A stretch of 64,000 bases of DNA from Saccharothrix longispora (GTDB lineage: Bacteria; Actinomycetota; Actinomycetes; Mycobacteriales; Pseudonocardiaceae), in contig NZ_NSDM01000001.1 of NCBI RefSeq assembly GCF_030852425.1, forward strand, positions 124,001 through 188,000, given 5' to 3'. The position numbers and the translations under genes are program-made. Shown piece after piece: positions 1 through 8,628 of the stretch; the first letter of the stretch is position 1, and each line of letters begins with the position of its first letter. The notes below the pieces were generated by a model. It had not been told where the DNA came from. It saw only the letters and a list, made by a program, of their open reading frames with translations, and did not search any database.

Positions 1-1056
1 GGCCATGCGGGCCATCAGGCGCAGCGCGGTCAGCAGGCCGTCGCCGGTGGTGGCGTGCGCGGGCAGGATGACGTGGCCGGACTGCTCGCCGCCGAGGGCG
101 AACCCGCCCGCGCGCAGCTCCTCCAGCACGTACCGGTCGCCCACCGCCGTGGTCCTCAGGGCGATGCCGTGCTCGCGCATCGCGATGTGCAGGCCCAGGT
201 TGCTCATGACGGTGGCGACCAGCGTGTCGTCGGTCAGCTCACCGGATTCCTTCATGCCCAGCGCCAGCACGGCCATCACCTGGTCGCCGTCCAGGTCGTT
301 GCCGTCGGCGTCGACCGCCACGCAGCGGTCCGCGTCACCGTCGTGCGCGATGCCGAGGTCCGCGCCGTGCTCCACGACGGCGGCGCGCAGCAGCGCCACG
401 TGGTTCGACCCGACGCCGTCGTTGATGTTCAGGCCGTTCGGCGCGCAGTGCATCTCCACGACCTCGGCGCCCGCGCGGCGGTAGGCGTCCGGCGCGGCGA
501 CGGACGCGGCGCCGTGCGCGCAGTCCACGACGACCTTCAGGCCGTCGAGCCGGTGCGGCGTCACCTTGACCAGGTGCTGCACGTACTGGCCCTCGGCGTC
601 CTCGATGTCGCGGACCCGGCCGATGCCGGCGCCGGTCGGGCGGTGCGGGCGCTCGCCCATCTTCTGCTCGATCTCGTCCTCGACCGCGTCGGGCAGCTTG
701 TGCCCGCCCGCGGCGAAGAGCTTGATGCCGTTGTCGGGCATCGGGTTGTGCGACGCGGAGATCATCACGCCGACGTCGGCGCCCAGCGCGGCCACCAGGT
801 GGGCCACGGCCGGCGTGGGCAGCACGCCCGCGCGCAGCACGTCCGCACCCGCCGACGTGAGACCCGCCACCACGGCCGCCTCCAGCATCTCGCCGCTGGC
901 GCGCGGGTCCCTGCCGACCACGGCGACCGGCCGGTGCGACCGGTCGTGCTCGGCCAGCACGCGCGCCGCGGAAGCGGCCAGCGACAGCGCCAGCTCGGGG
1001 GTCAGGTCCGCGTTGGCGAGACCGCGTACGCCGTCGGTACCGAACAGGCGGGGCAT
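1..1056 (-). CDS. glmM: Phosphoglucosamine mutase GlmM, C-terminal part outside the window
   Basis: GlmM converts glucosamine-6-phosphate to glucosamine-1-phosphate for UDP-GlcNAc and peptidoglycan synthesis in the cytoplasm. The frame reads [12 protein letters not shown] at the N terminus, has the phosphoserine loop ISASHNP with Ser102, and later the metal-binding motif DGDADR. These three motifs define the family. About 352 of the usual roughly 445 residues are present; the gene runs off the left edge. The ATG at 1056 follows a GGAGGT ribosome site. It lies downstream of rplM-rpsI in the same direction, as mrsA/glmM does in mycobacteria, but a strong terminator separates them. Confidence 0.96.
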   Translation of the reverse strand, partial: MPRLFGTDGVRGLANADLTPELALSLAASAARVLAEHDRSHRPVAVVGRDPRASGEMLEAAVVAGLTSAGADVLRAGVLPTPAVAHLVAALGADVGVMISASHNPMPDNGIKLFAAGGHKLPDAVEDEIEQKMGERPHRPTGAGIGRVRDIEDAEGQYVQHLVKVTPHRLDGLKVVVDCAHGAASVAAPDAYRRAGAEVVEMHCAPNGLNINDGVGSNHVALLRAAVVEHGADLGIAHDGDADRCVAVDADGNDLDGDQVMAVLALGMKESGELTDDTLVATVMSNLGLHIAMREHGIALRTTAVGDRYVLEELRAGGFALGGEQSGHVILPAHATTGDGLLTALRLMARMA

Positions 1057-1126
1057 GATCGCCGTGACCTCCACGTGAAGTGCGCAACACTGGGCTGGCG
1101 GAACGGACTGGCAGGACTCTCGCTGG

Positions 1127-1184
1127 AAAAAACACCGCGGGAGCAGCAGTTCGACGAAGAACGAAGAACTGGCTGCTCCCGCGG
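1127..1184 (-). terminator. Intrinsic terminator of rplM-rpsI
   Basis: An inverted repeat with outer arms CCGCGGGAGCAG and CTGCTCCCGCGG extends inward to about 18 pairs with a single bulge. In the minus-strand transcript it is followed directly by six U residues (A run at 1127-1132). It lies 26 nt after the rpsI stop. This is the most classical rho-independent terminator in the window. Confidence 0.92.
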
Positions 1185-1210
1185 GGTGGTGCTCGCGGAC
1201 CCGGGTGGGG

Positions 1211-1840
1211 TCAGCGCTTGCTGTACTGAGGCGCCTTGCGGGCCTTCTTCAGACCGTACTTCTTCCGCTCCTTGACCCGCGGGTCACGGGTGAGGAAGCC
1301 GGCCTTCTTCAGCACCGGGCGGTCCTCGGAGTCGACGGCGATCAGCGCACGCGCGATCGCGAGGCGCAGCGCACCGGCCTGGCCGGTGGTGCCGCCGCCG
1401 CGCAGGGTCGCGATGACGTCGAACGTCTCCGGCTTCTCCGTCGTCACCAGGGGCTCGCGGATGAGCTGCTGGTGCACCTTGTTCGGGAAGTAGTCGTCCA
1501 TCGACTTCCCGTTCAGGGTGAACTTGCCGGTGCCGGGGAGGAGCCGCACGCGGACGATCGCCTGCTTGCGGCGGCCGACGGTCTGCGCGAGGTGGTGCGC
1601 ACCCGCGTTCAGGGTGTGGCGCACGACGGGCGCGGCGTCGGTGTCCTCGGCGCCCTCGGCGTCGGCGTCACCCTCCGCCTCGACGGCGTCGGTGTCCTCG
1701 GCGTCGGTGGCCTCCGTGGCGTCGGCCTCGGTGCCCTCGACAGCCTCGGGGGCGGTCTCGTCGGCGTCGGTCTCGACGGCGTCGAGCTCGGCCTCAGGGG
1801 TCGTCACGTCGGTGTCCTCGGTCTGCTGCGGCTCGGTCAC
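1211..1840 (-). CDS. rpsI: 30S ribosomal protein S9 with acidic N-terminal extension
   Basis: S9 binds 16S rRNA in the head of the 30S subunit, and its basic C-terminal tail reaches the P-site tRNA. The conserved part begins near residue 85 ([14 protein letters not shown]) and ends in the expected [11 protein letters not shown]. The first 70 or so residues are almost only D, E, A, T and V, so the protein is 209 aa against about 130 in many bacteria. The GTG start overlaps the rplM stop as GTGA, so translation is probably coupled. The frame is open through the acidic segment with normal codon use. Confidence 0.97.
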   Translation of the reverse strand: MTEPQQTEDTDVTTPEAELDAVETDADETAPEAVEGTEADATEATDAEDTDAVEAEGDADAEGAEDTDAAPVVRHTLNAGAHHLAQTVGRRKQAIVRVRLLPGTGKFTLNGKSMDDYFPNKVHQQLIREPLVTTEKPETFDVIATLRGGGTTGQAGALRLAIARALIAVDSEDRPVLKKAGFLTRDPRVKERKKYGLKKARKAPQYSKR

Positions 1841-2280
1841 TGGCCGACCTTCTTGATCTCGTACGGCTGCGGCTGCTGCGCAGCGTGCGGGTGGTTCGGG
1901 CCCGTGTAGACCTTGAGCTTGCCCGCCATCGCGCGGCCGAGGCGGTTCTTGGGCAGCATGCCCTTGATCGCCTTCTCGACCAGCCGGTCGGCGCGGGTGT
2001 CGAGCACCTCGCCGAACGAGCGCTGGCGCAGGCCGCCCGGGAAGCCGGAGTGCCGGTACACGAACTCCTGGTCACGCTTCTTGCCGGTCAGCGCCACCTT
2101 GTCCGCGTTGATGACGATGACGAAGTCACCGGTGTCAACGTGGGGGGCGTAAGTCGGCTTGTGCTTGCCGCGCAGCAGCGTCGCGGCCTGGGTGGCGAGC
2201 CGACCGAGCACCAGGTCCTGGGCGTCGATCACGTGCCAGGCTCGGGTCACCTCGCCGGGCTTCGGGCTGTACGTGCGCAC
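1837..2280 (-). CDS. rplM: 50S ribosomal protein L13
   Basis: L13 is an early-assembling 23S rRNA-binding protein of the large subunit. The 147-aa product has normal family length and the expected sequence ([11 protein letters not shown] start, [17 protein letters not shown], later KMLP-type [10 protein letters not shown]). The start is GTG at 2280 behind a GAGGT site. It is first of a two-gene operon with rpsI and is driven by the promoter at 2411-2439. Confidence 0.98.
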   Translation of the reverse strand: MRTYSPKPGEVTRAWHVIDAQDLVLGRLATQAATLLRGKHKPTYAPHVDTGDFVIVINADKVALTGKKRDQEFVYRHSGFPGGLRQRSFGEVLDTRADRLVEKAIKGMLPKNRLGRAMAGKLKVYTGPNHPHAAQQPQPYEIKKVGQ

Positions 2281-2410
2281 GGGTCTACCTCGTCGTCAAC
2301 TTGCGTCTGGGGTCATTGCGGCGGTTGCTCAGGCCAGAGACCCCAGGTGGGCAGAGGACCAGAACACGAGGCGCGCATGGTGCACACCGGGTACCGCACA
2401 ACAACGTAGG

Positions 2411-2439
2411 AAGATACCGGGTGGGATCGGGGCGGTCAA
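2411..2439 (-). promoter_or_regulatory. Promoter of rplM-rpsI
   Basis: Read on the minus strand, a -35 box TTGACC (2434-2439) and a -10 box TATCTT (2411-2416) are spaced by 17 bp. This predicts a start near 2404 and a leader of about 120 nt before the rplM GTG. The same two hexamers, preceded by the same GTTT, form the str operon promoter at 50402-50431. Confidence 0.75.
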
Positions 2440-2468
2440 AACGGCCCCCGGTCAACCCGGTTCCGGAA

Positions 2469-2555
2469 CCGCTCGCGGCCGTCGTCCGCGAGCGGCCGGG
2501 GTGGTGCGGGTCACACGTGCGCGGGCCCCGGGACCACGTGGGTCCCGGGGCCCGC
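2469..2555 (-). terminator. Two tandem perfect hairpins after the WXG100 genes
   Basis: The first hairpin after the 2576 stop has perfect 15-bp arms (2521-2535 and 2541-2555) around ACGTG. The second has perfect 10-bp arms (2469-2478 and 2486-2495) around a 7-nt loop. There is no U-tract, as is usual for actinobacterial terminators. They separate the secretion genes from the rplM promoter. The remaining sequence up to 2280 is the rplM promoter and leader. Confidence 0.75.
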
Positions 2556-2575
2556 GATGCGCGGTGGGGCCGGAC

Positions 2576-2866
2576 TCAGCCCCAGCGGCCCTCGTTCTTC
2601 CGCTCCGCCGCGTTGTACGCGTCGTTCGCGGAGGCGACGGCGGTACCGATGGCGGCGAGCACCTGCTGGAGGCCGGAGGCCGACTCGTTCCACTTGGCCT
2701 GCGCCTGGGCGTACGCGTCGGACGACGCACCCTGCCACTGGGCGATGACCGGGTCGATGCGGCTCTTCAGCTCGTCGAGCTGCTGCTGCACCTGGCTGGC
2801 CTGGCCGGAGATGTCGCCGGCGGCCGTGGACAGCGCGCCGAAGTCAACCTTGATCTCGTCGTTCAT
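2576..2866 (-). CDS. WXG100 family type VII secretion substrate (EsxT/EsxU-like)
   Basis: This 96-aa helical-hairpin protein has the WXG signature as WQG (residues 44-46) between two amphipathic helices rich in Gln, Ala and Asp/Glu. WXG100 proteins are exported as dimers through ESX systems. A YxxxE/D-type secretion signal may be the YNAAE near the C terminus. The ATG at 2866 follows GAGGGG. It lies 73 bp after a second WXG100 gene, so the two probably form a heterodimer pair like EsxU-EsxT of mycobacterial ESX-4. Which is the T and which the U partner is not decided. Confidence 0.93.
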   Translation of the reverse strand: MNDEIKVDFGALSTAAGDISGQASQVQQQLDELKSRIDPVIAQWQGASSDAYAQAQAKWNESASGLQQVLAAIGTAVASANDAYNAAERKNEGRWG

Positions 2867-2939
2867 GATTTCCCCTCGGAAGTCGTATCAAGCAGAAGAG
2901 GCATTGCCGGTGAATCAGAGGAAAACGCGGGGGAAAACA

Positions 2940-3251
2940 TCAGCCGCCGAGGCGACCCATGATGTTCGACATCTCCGCGGCCTGCTCCTCTTCCTGCTGC
3001 ACGTAGGTCTGCGTCGCGCCGCTGATCTGCTCGGCGATGGAGACGAGCGCCTCCTGGAGCTTCGCGGCGTCGGTGTTGAAGCGGTCCATCAGGTTCTTGA
3101 ACGCGTCGGCCGCGCTACCCCGCCACGCACCGCTCACCGCGTCGATCGTGTTGCGGAGCTGGTTCAGCGTGGCCTGGGTCTGGTCGTTCACGTTCATGAT
3201 GTCGGTAGCCGCGTTCTGGAGCTCCGGAACACCGGTTGCGTAACCGCTCAT
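2940..3251 (-). CDS. WXG100 family type VII secretion substrate, partner of the 2576 gene
   Basis: A 103-aa WXG100 protein with the central motif WRG, an N-terminal helix starting MSGYATGVPELQ, and an acidic second helix ending EMSNIMGRLGG. The ATG at 3251 follows AGGGGG; a longer in-frame start would lack this site. It is the first of two tandem WXG100 genes. The pair of unlike 100-residue proteins is the hallmark of a secreted heterodimer recognised by the EccC ATPase encoded nearby. Confidence 0.93.
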   Translation of the reverse strand: MSGYATGVPELQNAATDIMNVNDQTQATLNQLRNTIDAVSGAWRGSAADAFKNLMDRFNTDAAKLQEALVSIAEQISGATQTYVQQEEEQAAEMSNIMGRLGG

Positions 3252-3385
3252 CGGGCGTGACCCCCTAGGTCGTCGATCAGGCGTTCTTGGTCCGTACGCC
3301 TCTTCCGACGCAGACCCTCCCACGAACGGTTCCGCCGTGTCGCGACTTCCTCCGAAGTAGTTGCGGTAGTAAACGCACCTTCGGG

Positions 3386-3814
3386 TCAGTAGAGGATTCG
3401 CGCTTGCGAAAAGTCCTCGTCATCGTCGGTGCGGGACGGGAGTTGGCCGCTGGGACCCGCTGCGGGACGAGAACCCGAGAACGGCGGCGAAGGAACGGGA
3501 TTTGCATTCGCGTCCGTTTGCTCTCGCGATTTCCCGTCCGGCGGGGTGAGCAGTTCCACACCGGTGGGCAGTTCCTCGACCGGCAGCCCCCGGTGCTCGC
3601 GGAACCCGGTGGCGACGCGTTGGACGTCCTGGGACGTCGGGGCGTGCCCGTCGGGCCGCACGCGCCGCTCGCGCGCCCGCTCGGCCAACTCCCGGTTCCG
3701 GTCGCGCTGGGCGGCGGTCCTCGCGCCCGCCTCGGCTGCGGCGCGGCGGCCCCTGGTCACCGCCGCGTCGAGGTCCGAGCGGAACCTGGCCACGGCCTCC
3801 GAGATGCCGGTCAT
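3386..3814 (-). CDS. Small acidic-tailed protein of the type VII locus, function unknown
   Basis: I do not recognise a named family. The 142-aa product has a charged, Ala/Arg-rich helical first half (about residues 1-55, likely coiled), a middle segment with GFREHRGLPVEELP, a Pro/Ser-rich linker, and a strongly acidic end (DDDEDFSQARILY). It lies 65 bp after the Hsp70-like gene and before the WXG100 pair, all in one direction. The ATG at 3814 is the best start. Position suggests an accessory role in type VII secretion, perhaps as chaperone or substrate; this is inference only. Confidence 0.7.
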   Translation of the reverse strand: MTGISEAVARFRSDLDAAVTRGRRAAAEAGARTAAQRDRNRELAERARERRVRPDGHAPTSQDVQRVATGFREHRGLPVEELPTGVELLTPPDGKSREQTDANANPVPSPPFSGSRPAAGPSGQLPSRTDDDEDFSQARILY

Positions 3815-3879
3815 CACAACCCCCACGCGGTGTTCGGCCGGCCGGGGCGCGGCCCGGTCGCGGTCCGGCTGGTCACGGT

Positions 3880-5703
3880 CTAACCGGTCACGGTGAGCGT
3901 GCGCACGACCTGCTCGCACGCGGGGCGGACCCGGTCGCGCCCGTCCTCCGGGTACTGGCACCCGACGCTGACCTGGACCGAGCCCTCGAACAGCACGTAC
4001 CACTCGATGGTCGCCGCGCCCGCCGCTTCCCGGTAGTAAACGACATCCTTGCCCGCGAAGCCGGCCGAAGCGTCGAAACCGGACAGGTTCGCGCCCTGGT
4101 CGTACAGCGTGCGCAGCTCGGTCTCGGCGCGGGCGCGGTCGGCGGTGGCGTCGTAGGCGAGCTTCTGCTCCTGCACCGCGATGACGTCCAGGTCGAGGTC
4201 CGCCGAGTCGGGCTTGAGCAGCACCTTCCGGGTCTCGACCTGGCCGCCGGTCTGCTGCCAGCCGACCGGCGCGGTGAAGCTGTAGTCGTACTGGGCGATC
4301 GTCTTGCCCGCGGCGGAGGACGTGGTGGTGGTGGTCGTGCTCGTCGGCTGCGCGGTGCCGCCGTCGCCGTCCCGGCTCAGCGCGTACGCCACGGACCCGC
4401 CGACGGCCGCGAGCGCGACCACGGCGCCGAGCACGACCAGCGGCAGGCGGTTCGGCCCGCGCGGCGGTGGCGGCGGTGGCGGTGGCGGGAGCGGCGACGG
4501 TCCGAAGTGGACGGGCCGGGGGAAGCCGGACGGCGGCGACGGCGCGGTGATCTTCCGGGTGATCTTGCGGGTCCGGTCGCCGGTGATCTTCTGCGTCACG
4601 TCGCCCTGGCCCGGCGGCGGGATCGCCCCGGTGCGCAGCGGGTCCACCCGCACGGCCCGCAGCGCGCCGCGCGCGACCACCGTCTCCGGCTGGTCGATGC
4701 TCGTGGGCACCACCCCGGACTGCTCCAGCACGAGCCGGGCCACCAGCGGGATGCGGCTCGACCCGCCGACGAGGAACACGCCCGCGAGCCCGCGCGGTTC
4801 CAGGCCGGCGTCGCGCACGGCCGTGACCACCAGCGCGGCGGCCCGGGTGAGCGGGGTGGTGACCAGGCGTTCGAGGTCGGTGCGGGTGACGTGCGCGTCG
4901 GGGAACGGCGGCGGCATCGGCACGTCGGTGTAGGCGTGCCGGGACAGCGTCTCCTTCGCGCCCCGCACGTCCTGCCGCAGCACCCGCCGACGCCGGCGGT
5001 CGATCAGCTCGCGGCCCTCGACGAGCTGCCGCCACGCCTCCGGGTCGCCGGGCGCGACGAGCGAGCCGATGTGCTCCAGCAGCGCCTGGTCGACGTCCGC
5101 GCCGCCGAAGCCGGGATCGCCCTTGGTCGCGAGGACCTGGAACGCCCCGCCCCGGCGGACCACCACGCTCGCGTCCGCCGTGCCCCCGCCGAGGTCGAGC
5201 ACGGCCAGCGCCGCGCCGTCCTGGACGGCGTGCGACGCGGAGTGGAACACGGCCGCCGCGACGGGCTCCGGCACCAGCCGGACGTCCCGGCCCAACCCGC
5301 GCCCGGCCCGGAGCAGCACGCGGGTGCGGATGGCGCCCCAGTCGGCGGGGTGGGTGAGCACGAGCAGGTCGACCGGCGCGCCGCCCGCGACCCGCCGCGC
5401 CTCGTCCACGGCCCGCGCCAGCACGGCGCGCACCACGTCCACGACCGGCAGCACGGACGTGCCGAGCAGCAGTTCACCCTCGTCGACCCGGCGCTTCGGG
5501 TGGGGCTCGTAGCGAGCCGGGTCCACGGCCGCCTGCCGCTCCGCCTCCTGCCCGACGAACAGCGTCCCGTCGGCCGCGGCGAACACGGCGGAGGGCACGA
5601 TCGGCTGACCGTCGACGACCACGACCTGCGGTTCCCGGCCGTTCAGCGACATGGCGACGCAGGTGCTGGACGTGCCGAAGTCCACCGCCACGTGCAAGGT
5701 CAT
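3880..5703 (-). CDS. Membrane-anchored Hsp70-like protein with type VII secretion-associated C-terminal domain
   Basis: Residues 1-350 form an actin/Hsp70-type ATPase: VAVDFGTSST at the N terminus, DLGGGTAD (170-177) and FLVGGSSRIP (310-319). There is no Hsp70 peptide-binding domain. A linker with repeated KIT motifs and a poly-Pro run (about 366-415) leads to one transmembrane helix (420-441), then an exported domain of about 165 residues. That last part resembles the Rv3446c-type secretion-associated family, which lies at the same place in mycobacterial ESX-4. The ATG at 5703 follows GAGGGG. It may couple cytoplasmic ATP binding to events outside the membrane; this is not shown by the sequence alone. 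Confidence 0.88.
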   Translation of the reverse strand: MTLHVAVDFGTSSTCVAMSLNGREPQVVVVDGQPIVPSAVFAAADGTLFVGQEAERQAAVDPARYEPHPKRRVDEGELLLGTSVLPVVDVVRAVLARAVDEARRVAGGAPVDLLVLTHPADWGAIRTRVLLRAGRGLGRDVRLVPEPVAAAVFHSASHAVQDGAALAVLDLGGGTADASVVVRRGGAFQVLATKGDPGFGGADVDQALLEHIGSLVAPGDPEAWRQLVEGRELIDRRRRRVLRQDVRGAKETLSRHAYTDVPMPPPFPDAHVTRTDLERLVTTPLTRAAALVVTAVRDAGLEPRGLAGVFLVGGSSRIPLVARLVLEQSGVVPTSIDQPETVVARGALRAVRVDPLRTGAIPPPGQGDVTQKITGDRTRKITRKITAPSPPSGFPRPVHFGPSPLPPPPPPPPPRGPNRLPLVVLGAVVALAAVGGSVAYALSRDGDGGTAQPTSTTTTTTSSAAGKTIAQYDYSFTAPVGWQQTGGQVETRKVLLKPDSADLDLDVIAVQEQKLAYDATADRARAETELRTLYDQGANLSGFDASAGFAGKDVVYYREAAGAATIEWYVLFEGSVQVSVGCQYPEDGRDRVRPACEQVVRTLTVTG

Positions 5704-5824
5704 CCGTCATCCCCTCGTCGGCCGGGGTCCGCCTGCCCGCATATGCATACCCCACGGCGCGGGCCGCCCGTCGGCTAACCCGGCGGGACGCGGGCGGGCG
5801 GCGGCCGGTGCGCCCGCGCCGCGG

Positions 5825-8569
5825 TCACCCGACGGACGTGCCGTGGGCGAGCAGGCGCTCGCCGGGCTCGCGCATCTCCGGCGCGCCCAGCTCGCGGAAG
5901 ACGACGAGCGCGTCGCGCCAGTGGCGGCGGGCGGTGGCGGTGTCGCCGGCCGCGTGCCGGACGTCGCCCAGGCGGGTCAGCGCGAGCGCCTCGTTGTGGC
6001 GGTCGCCGACGGCCCGGCTGTGCTCCAGGGAGCGGTCCAGCGCGAGCGCCGCGGCGTCCAGGTCGGACAGTTCCAGGTGGATCAGGCCCAGGTTGGCGAG
6101 GTTGATGCCGGCCGAGTAGCGGTCGCCCGCGCCGAGGTTGAGGTCCAGCGCGCGTTCCAGGCACTCCAGCGCCCGCTCGCGCTCGCCGTCGGCGCGGTGG
6201 ATCGTGGCGAGGGTGTCCAGCAGGATGCTCTCCCCCGGCCTGCCCTCCTGCCGGTGGCAGATCTCCAGGGCGCGCAGCAGGCAGTCGACGGCCAGGTCGT
6301 TGCGGCCGGTCGCGCTGTGCGCCATGCCGAGGTTGTTGAGGGCCTTGCGCAGGATGCGGTCGTCGCCGTGCGCCTCGCTCAGCTCCACGCACCGCGTCGA
6401 GTGCGCGATCGACTCGTCGAACCGGCCGAGCCTGCCGCACACGCTGCTCAGGTTGATGCGGGTCACCGTTTCCGCGTGCGCGTCGCCGAGGCGCCGGGCC
6501 GCCTCGACGCCCAGCCGGCCGAGCGACAGGATCTCGGCCCACTTCGACCGGGTGTTGAGGAAGTTCCACGAGACGGCCGACATCTGCGGCACGTACTCGC
6601 ACCGGCCGCGGTCGGCGGCGGCGCGCGCCAGCAGCACGAAGTTCAGGTGCTCGGCCTCGAACCACGCGGTGGCGGCCTCGAACGAGTCGAACTCCTCCGG
6701 CCGCACGCCGTCGAGCACCGGCAGCCCGGGTTCGACGTAGTCCGACGTCATCCACCGCTTGGCCCGGTGGCCGGTGTGCAGGTACCAGTTGAGGGCGCGG
6801 TCGGCCGCCTCGTCGGCGTCGGCGTCCTCGGCGGCCGACAGCTCCGCCGCGTACCAGCGCAGCAGGTCGTAGGTGGAGTACCGGTCGGGGCCGTGCTCGA
6901 ACAGCAGGTGCGCGCGGGTCAGCTCCTCGATCGCGGCGACCGCCCCGGGCAGCGGCACGCCGGCCAGCGCGGCGGCGGCGGGCGTGGACAGCGTCACGCC
7001 GGGGTGCCTGCCGAGCAACCGGAACAGCCGGGCCGCGGCCGGGCCCAGGTGCCGGTAGGACCAGGAGAAGACGTTGCGGACGCTCGCGTCCGGGTCGCCC
7101 GCGTCGAGGAAGTCGAGCCGGTCCTGCTCGTCGGCCAGCTCCTCGACGACCAGGCCGATCGGGAAGTGCGGGTTCACGGCGGCGCGCGCGGCCACCACGG
7201 CCAGTGCCAGCGGCAGGCCCGCGCAGTGCCCGACCAGGGCCTCCGTCGCGGCCTCGTCCCGCTCCAGGCGGTCCCGGCCGAGCCTGCGGGCGAGCAGGGT
7301 GCGCGCCTCGGCGTCGTCGAGCATGTCGAGGGTGAGCGGGTGGGCGCCCTCGGTGTCGCACAGCCCGGCCAGCCGGTCCCGGCTGGTGACGACGACGAAG
7401 CAGCGCGAACCGCCGGGCAGCAGCGGGCGCACCTGCTCGACGTCGCGGGCGTTGTCCAGCACGATCAGCAGCCGCCGGTCGCCGACCGTGTCCCGGTACA
7501 GCCGGACCTGGCCCTCGGTGGTGGCCGGGATGCGGGCGGGCGGGACCTCGAACGCGTCGAGGAAACCCCGGACGGCCTCGCCGGTCGGCACCGGTTCGCC
7601 GGTCGGGTCGAAACCGCGCAGGTTCACGTACAGCCGGCCGTCGGGGAAGGAGTCGGCGACCTGGTTGGCCCAGTGCACGGCCACCGTCGTCTTGCCGACG
7701 CCCGCCGTGCCGCTGATCACGACGAGCCCCGGGCCCGCCGCGCGCCGGGCGTGCGCGGACAGCTCGGCCAGCTCCTCCTCCCGGCCCACGAAGTGCGGGC
7801 TGCGCGCGGGCAGCAGGTGAGGCACGGCGACCGGCTCCGACCGGGGTGGCGGCGCGGGCGCCAGGTCGGGGTTGGCGATCAGGATGCGCTCGTGCAGCTC
7901 CCGCAGCGCCGGGCCCGGTTCGACGCCCAGTTCGGCGGCCAGCACCCGACGCGCGGCGCGGTAGGCGGCCAGCGCCTCGGCCTGCCGGTCCGACCGGTAC
8001 AGCGCGAGCATCAGCTGGCCGTGCAGGCGTTCCCGCAGCGGGTGCAGCCGGACCAGCGAGCGCAGCTCGGCCACCAGGTCCCGGGCGGCGCCGGCGGCGA
8101 GGTCGGCCTCGACGCGGTGCTCCAGCGCGGCGGTGCGCTCCTCGTGCAGCGGCGCCACGTCCTCCGCGTGCAGCACGTCGGACCGCACGTCGGACAGCGG
8201 CTCGCCGCGCCACAGCGCCAACGCCTCGGCGTACCGGCCACACCGCACGAGCGACCGGAAGCGGTGCAGGTCGAGGGCGTCGGGGGCGACCTCGGCGACG
8301 TACCCGCCGGGCGCGGTGCGGACCACGTTCGCCGCGCCGAGCGCCTGGCGCAGCCGGGTGACGGTCATGTGCAGCGTGGCGCGGGCCCGCGACGGGTCGG
8401 GCGCGCCGCCGTCCCACAGCCGGGCCACGAGGTCGTCCACCGGCACGACCTCGCCCGCGCGCAGCAGCAGCGAGGCCAGCAGCACGCGCGCCTTGCCCGC
8501 GGGCACGGCCACCGGGGTCCCCGAGTACCGGACGGACAGGGGGCCGAGCACCCCGAACTCAGCAGTCAA
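5825..8569 (-). CDS. AfsR/SARP-family transcriptional regulator (BTAD, NB-ARC, TPR)
   Basis: Large regulator of 914 aa. An OmpR-like winged helix (1-95) is followed by a bacterial transcriptional activation domain (100-235), an NB-ARC/STAND ATPase with Walker A GTAGVGKT (287-294) and Walker B RLLIVLDNARD (366-376), then tetratricopeptide repeats to the end. Family members bind direct repeats and activate transcription. The chosen TTG start sits 4 nt after GGGGAGGG and begins the typical FGVLGPL. A GTG at 8632 overlapping the upstream stop (GTGA) would add 21 residues. It is the second gene of a pair with a close paralogue and lies inside the type VII locus. Confidence 0.9.
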   Translation of the reverse strand: MTAEFGVLGPLSVRYSGTPVAVPAGKARVLLASLLLRAGEVVPVDDLVARLWDGGAPDPSRARATLHMTVTRLRQALGAANVVRTAPGGYVAEVAPDALDLHRFRSLVRCGRYAEALALWRGEPLSDVRSDVLHAEDVAPLHEERTAALEHRVEADLAAGAARDLVAELRSLVRLHPLRERLHGQLMLALYRSDRQAEALAAYRAARRVLAAELGVEPGPALRELHERILIANPDLAPAPPPRSEPVAVPHLLPARSPHFVGREEELAELSAHARRAAGPGLVVISGTAGVGKTTVAVHWANQVADSFPDGRLYVNLRGFDPTGEPVPTGEAVRGFLDAFEVPPARIPATTEGQVRLYRDTVGDRRLLIVLDNARDVEQVRPLLPGGSRCFVVVTSRDRLAGLCDTEGAHPLTLDMLDDAEARTLLARRLGRDRLERDEAATEALVGHCAGLPLALAVVAARAAVNPHFPIGLVVEELADEQDRLDFLDAGDPDASVRNVFSWSYRHLGPAAARLFRLLGRHPGVTLSTPAAAALAGVPLPGAVAAIEELTRAHLLFEHGPDRYSTYDLLRWYAAELSAAEDADADEAADRALNWYLHTGHRAKRWMTSDYVEPGLPVLDGVRPEEFDSFEAATAWFEAEHLNFVLLARAAADRGRCEYVPQMSAVSWNFLNTRSKWAEILSLGRLGVEAARRLGDAHAETVTRINLSSVCGRLGRFDESIAHSTRCVELSEAHGDDRILRKALNNLGMAHSATGRNDLAVDCLLRALEICHRQEGRPGESILLDTLATIHRADGERERALECLERALDLNLGAGDRYSAGINLANLGLIHLELSDLDAAALALDRSLEHSRAVGDRHNEALALTRLGDVRHAAGDTATARRHWRDALVVFRELGAPEMREPGERLLAHGTSVG

Positions 8570-8628
8570 CGAGCCCTCCCCCACCAGCGACCCGTCCCGG
8601 AACGACCACCGCCAGTCTACCCGTGGGA

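Noticed and set aside
335..1135. Long frame antisense/shifted within glmM coding for an Arg/Gly/Ala-rich protein
   Set aside because: Composition typical of GC-rich shadow frames; the true frame shows all GlmM motifs.
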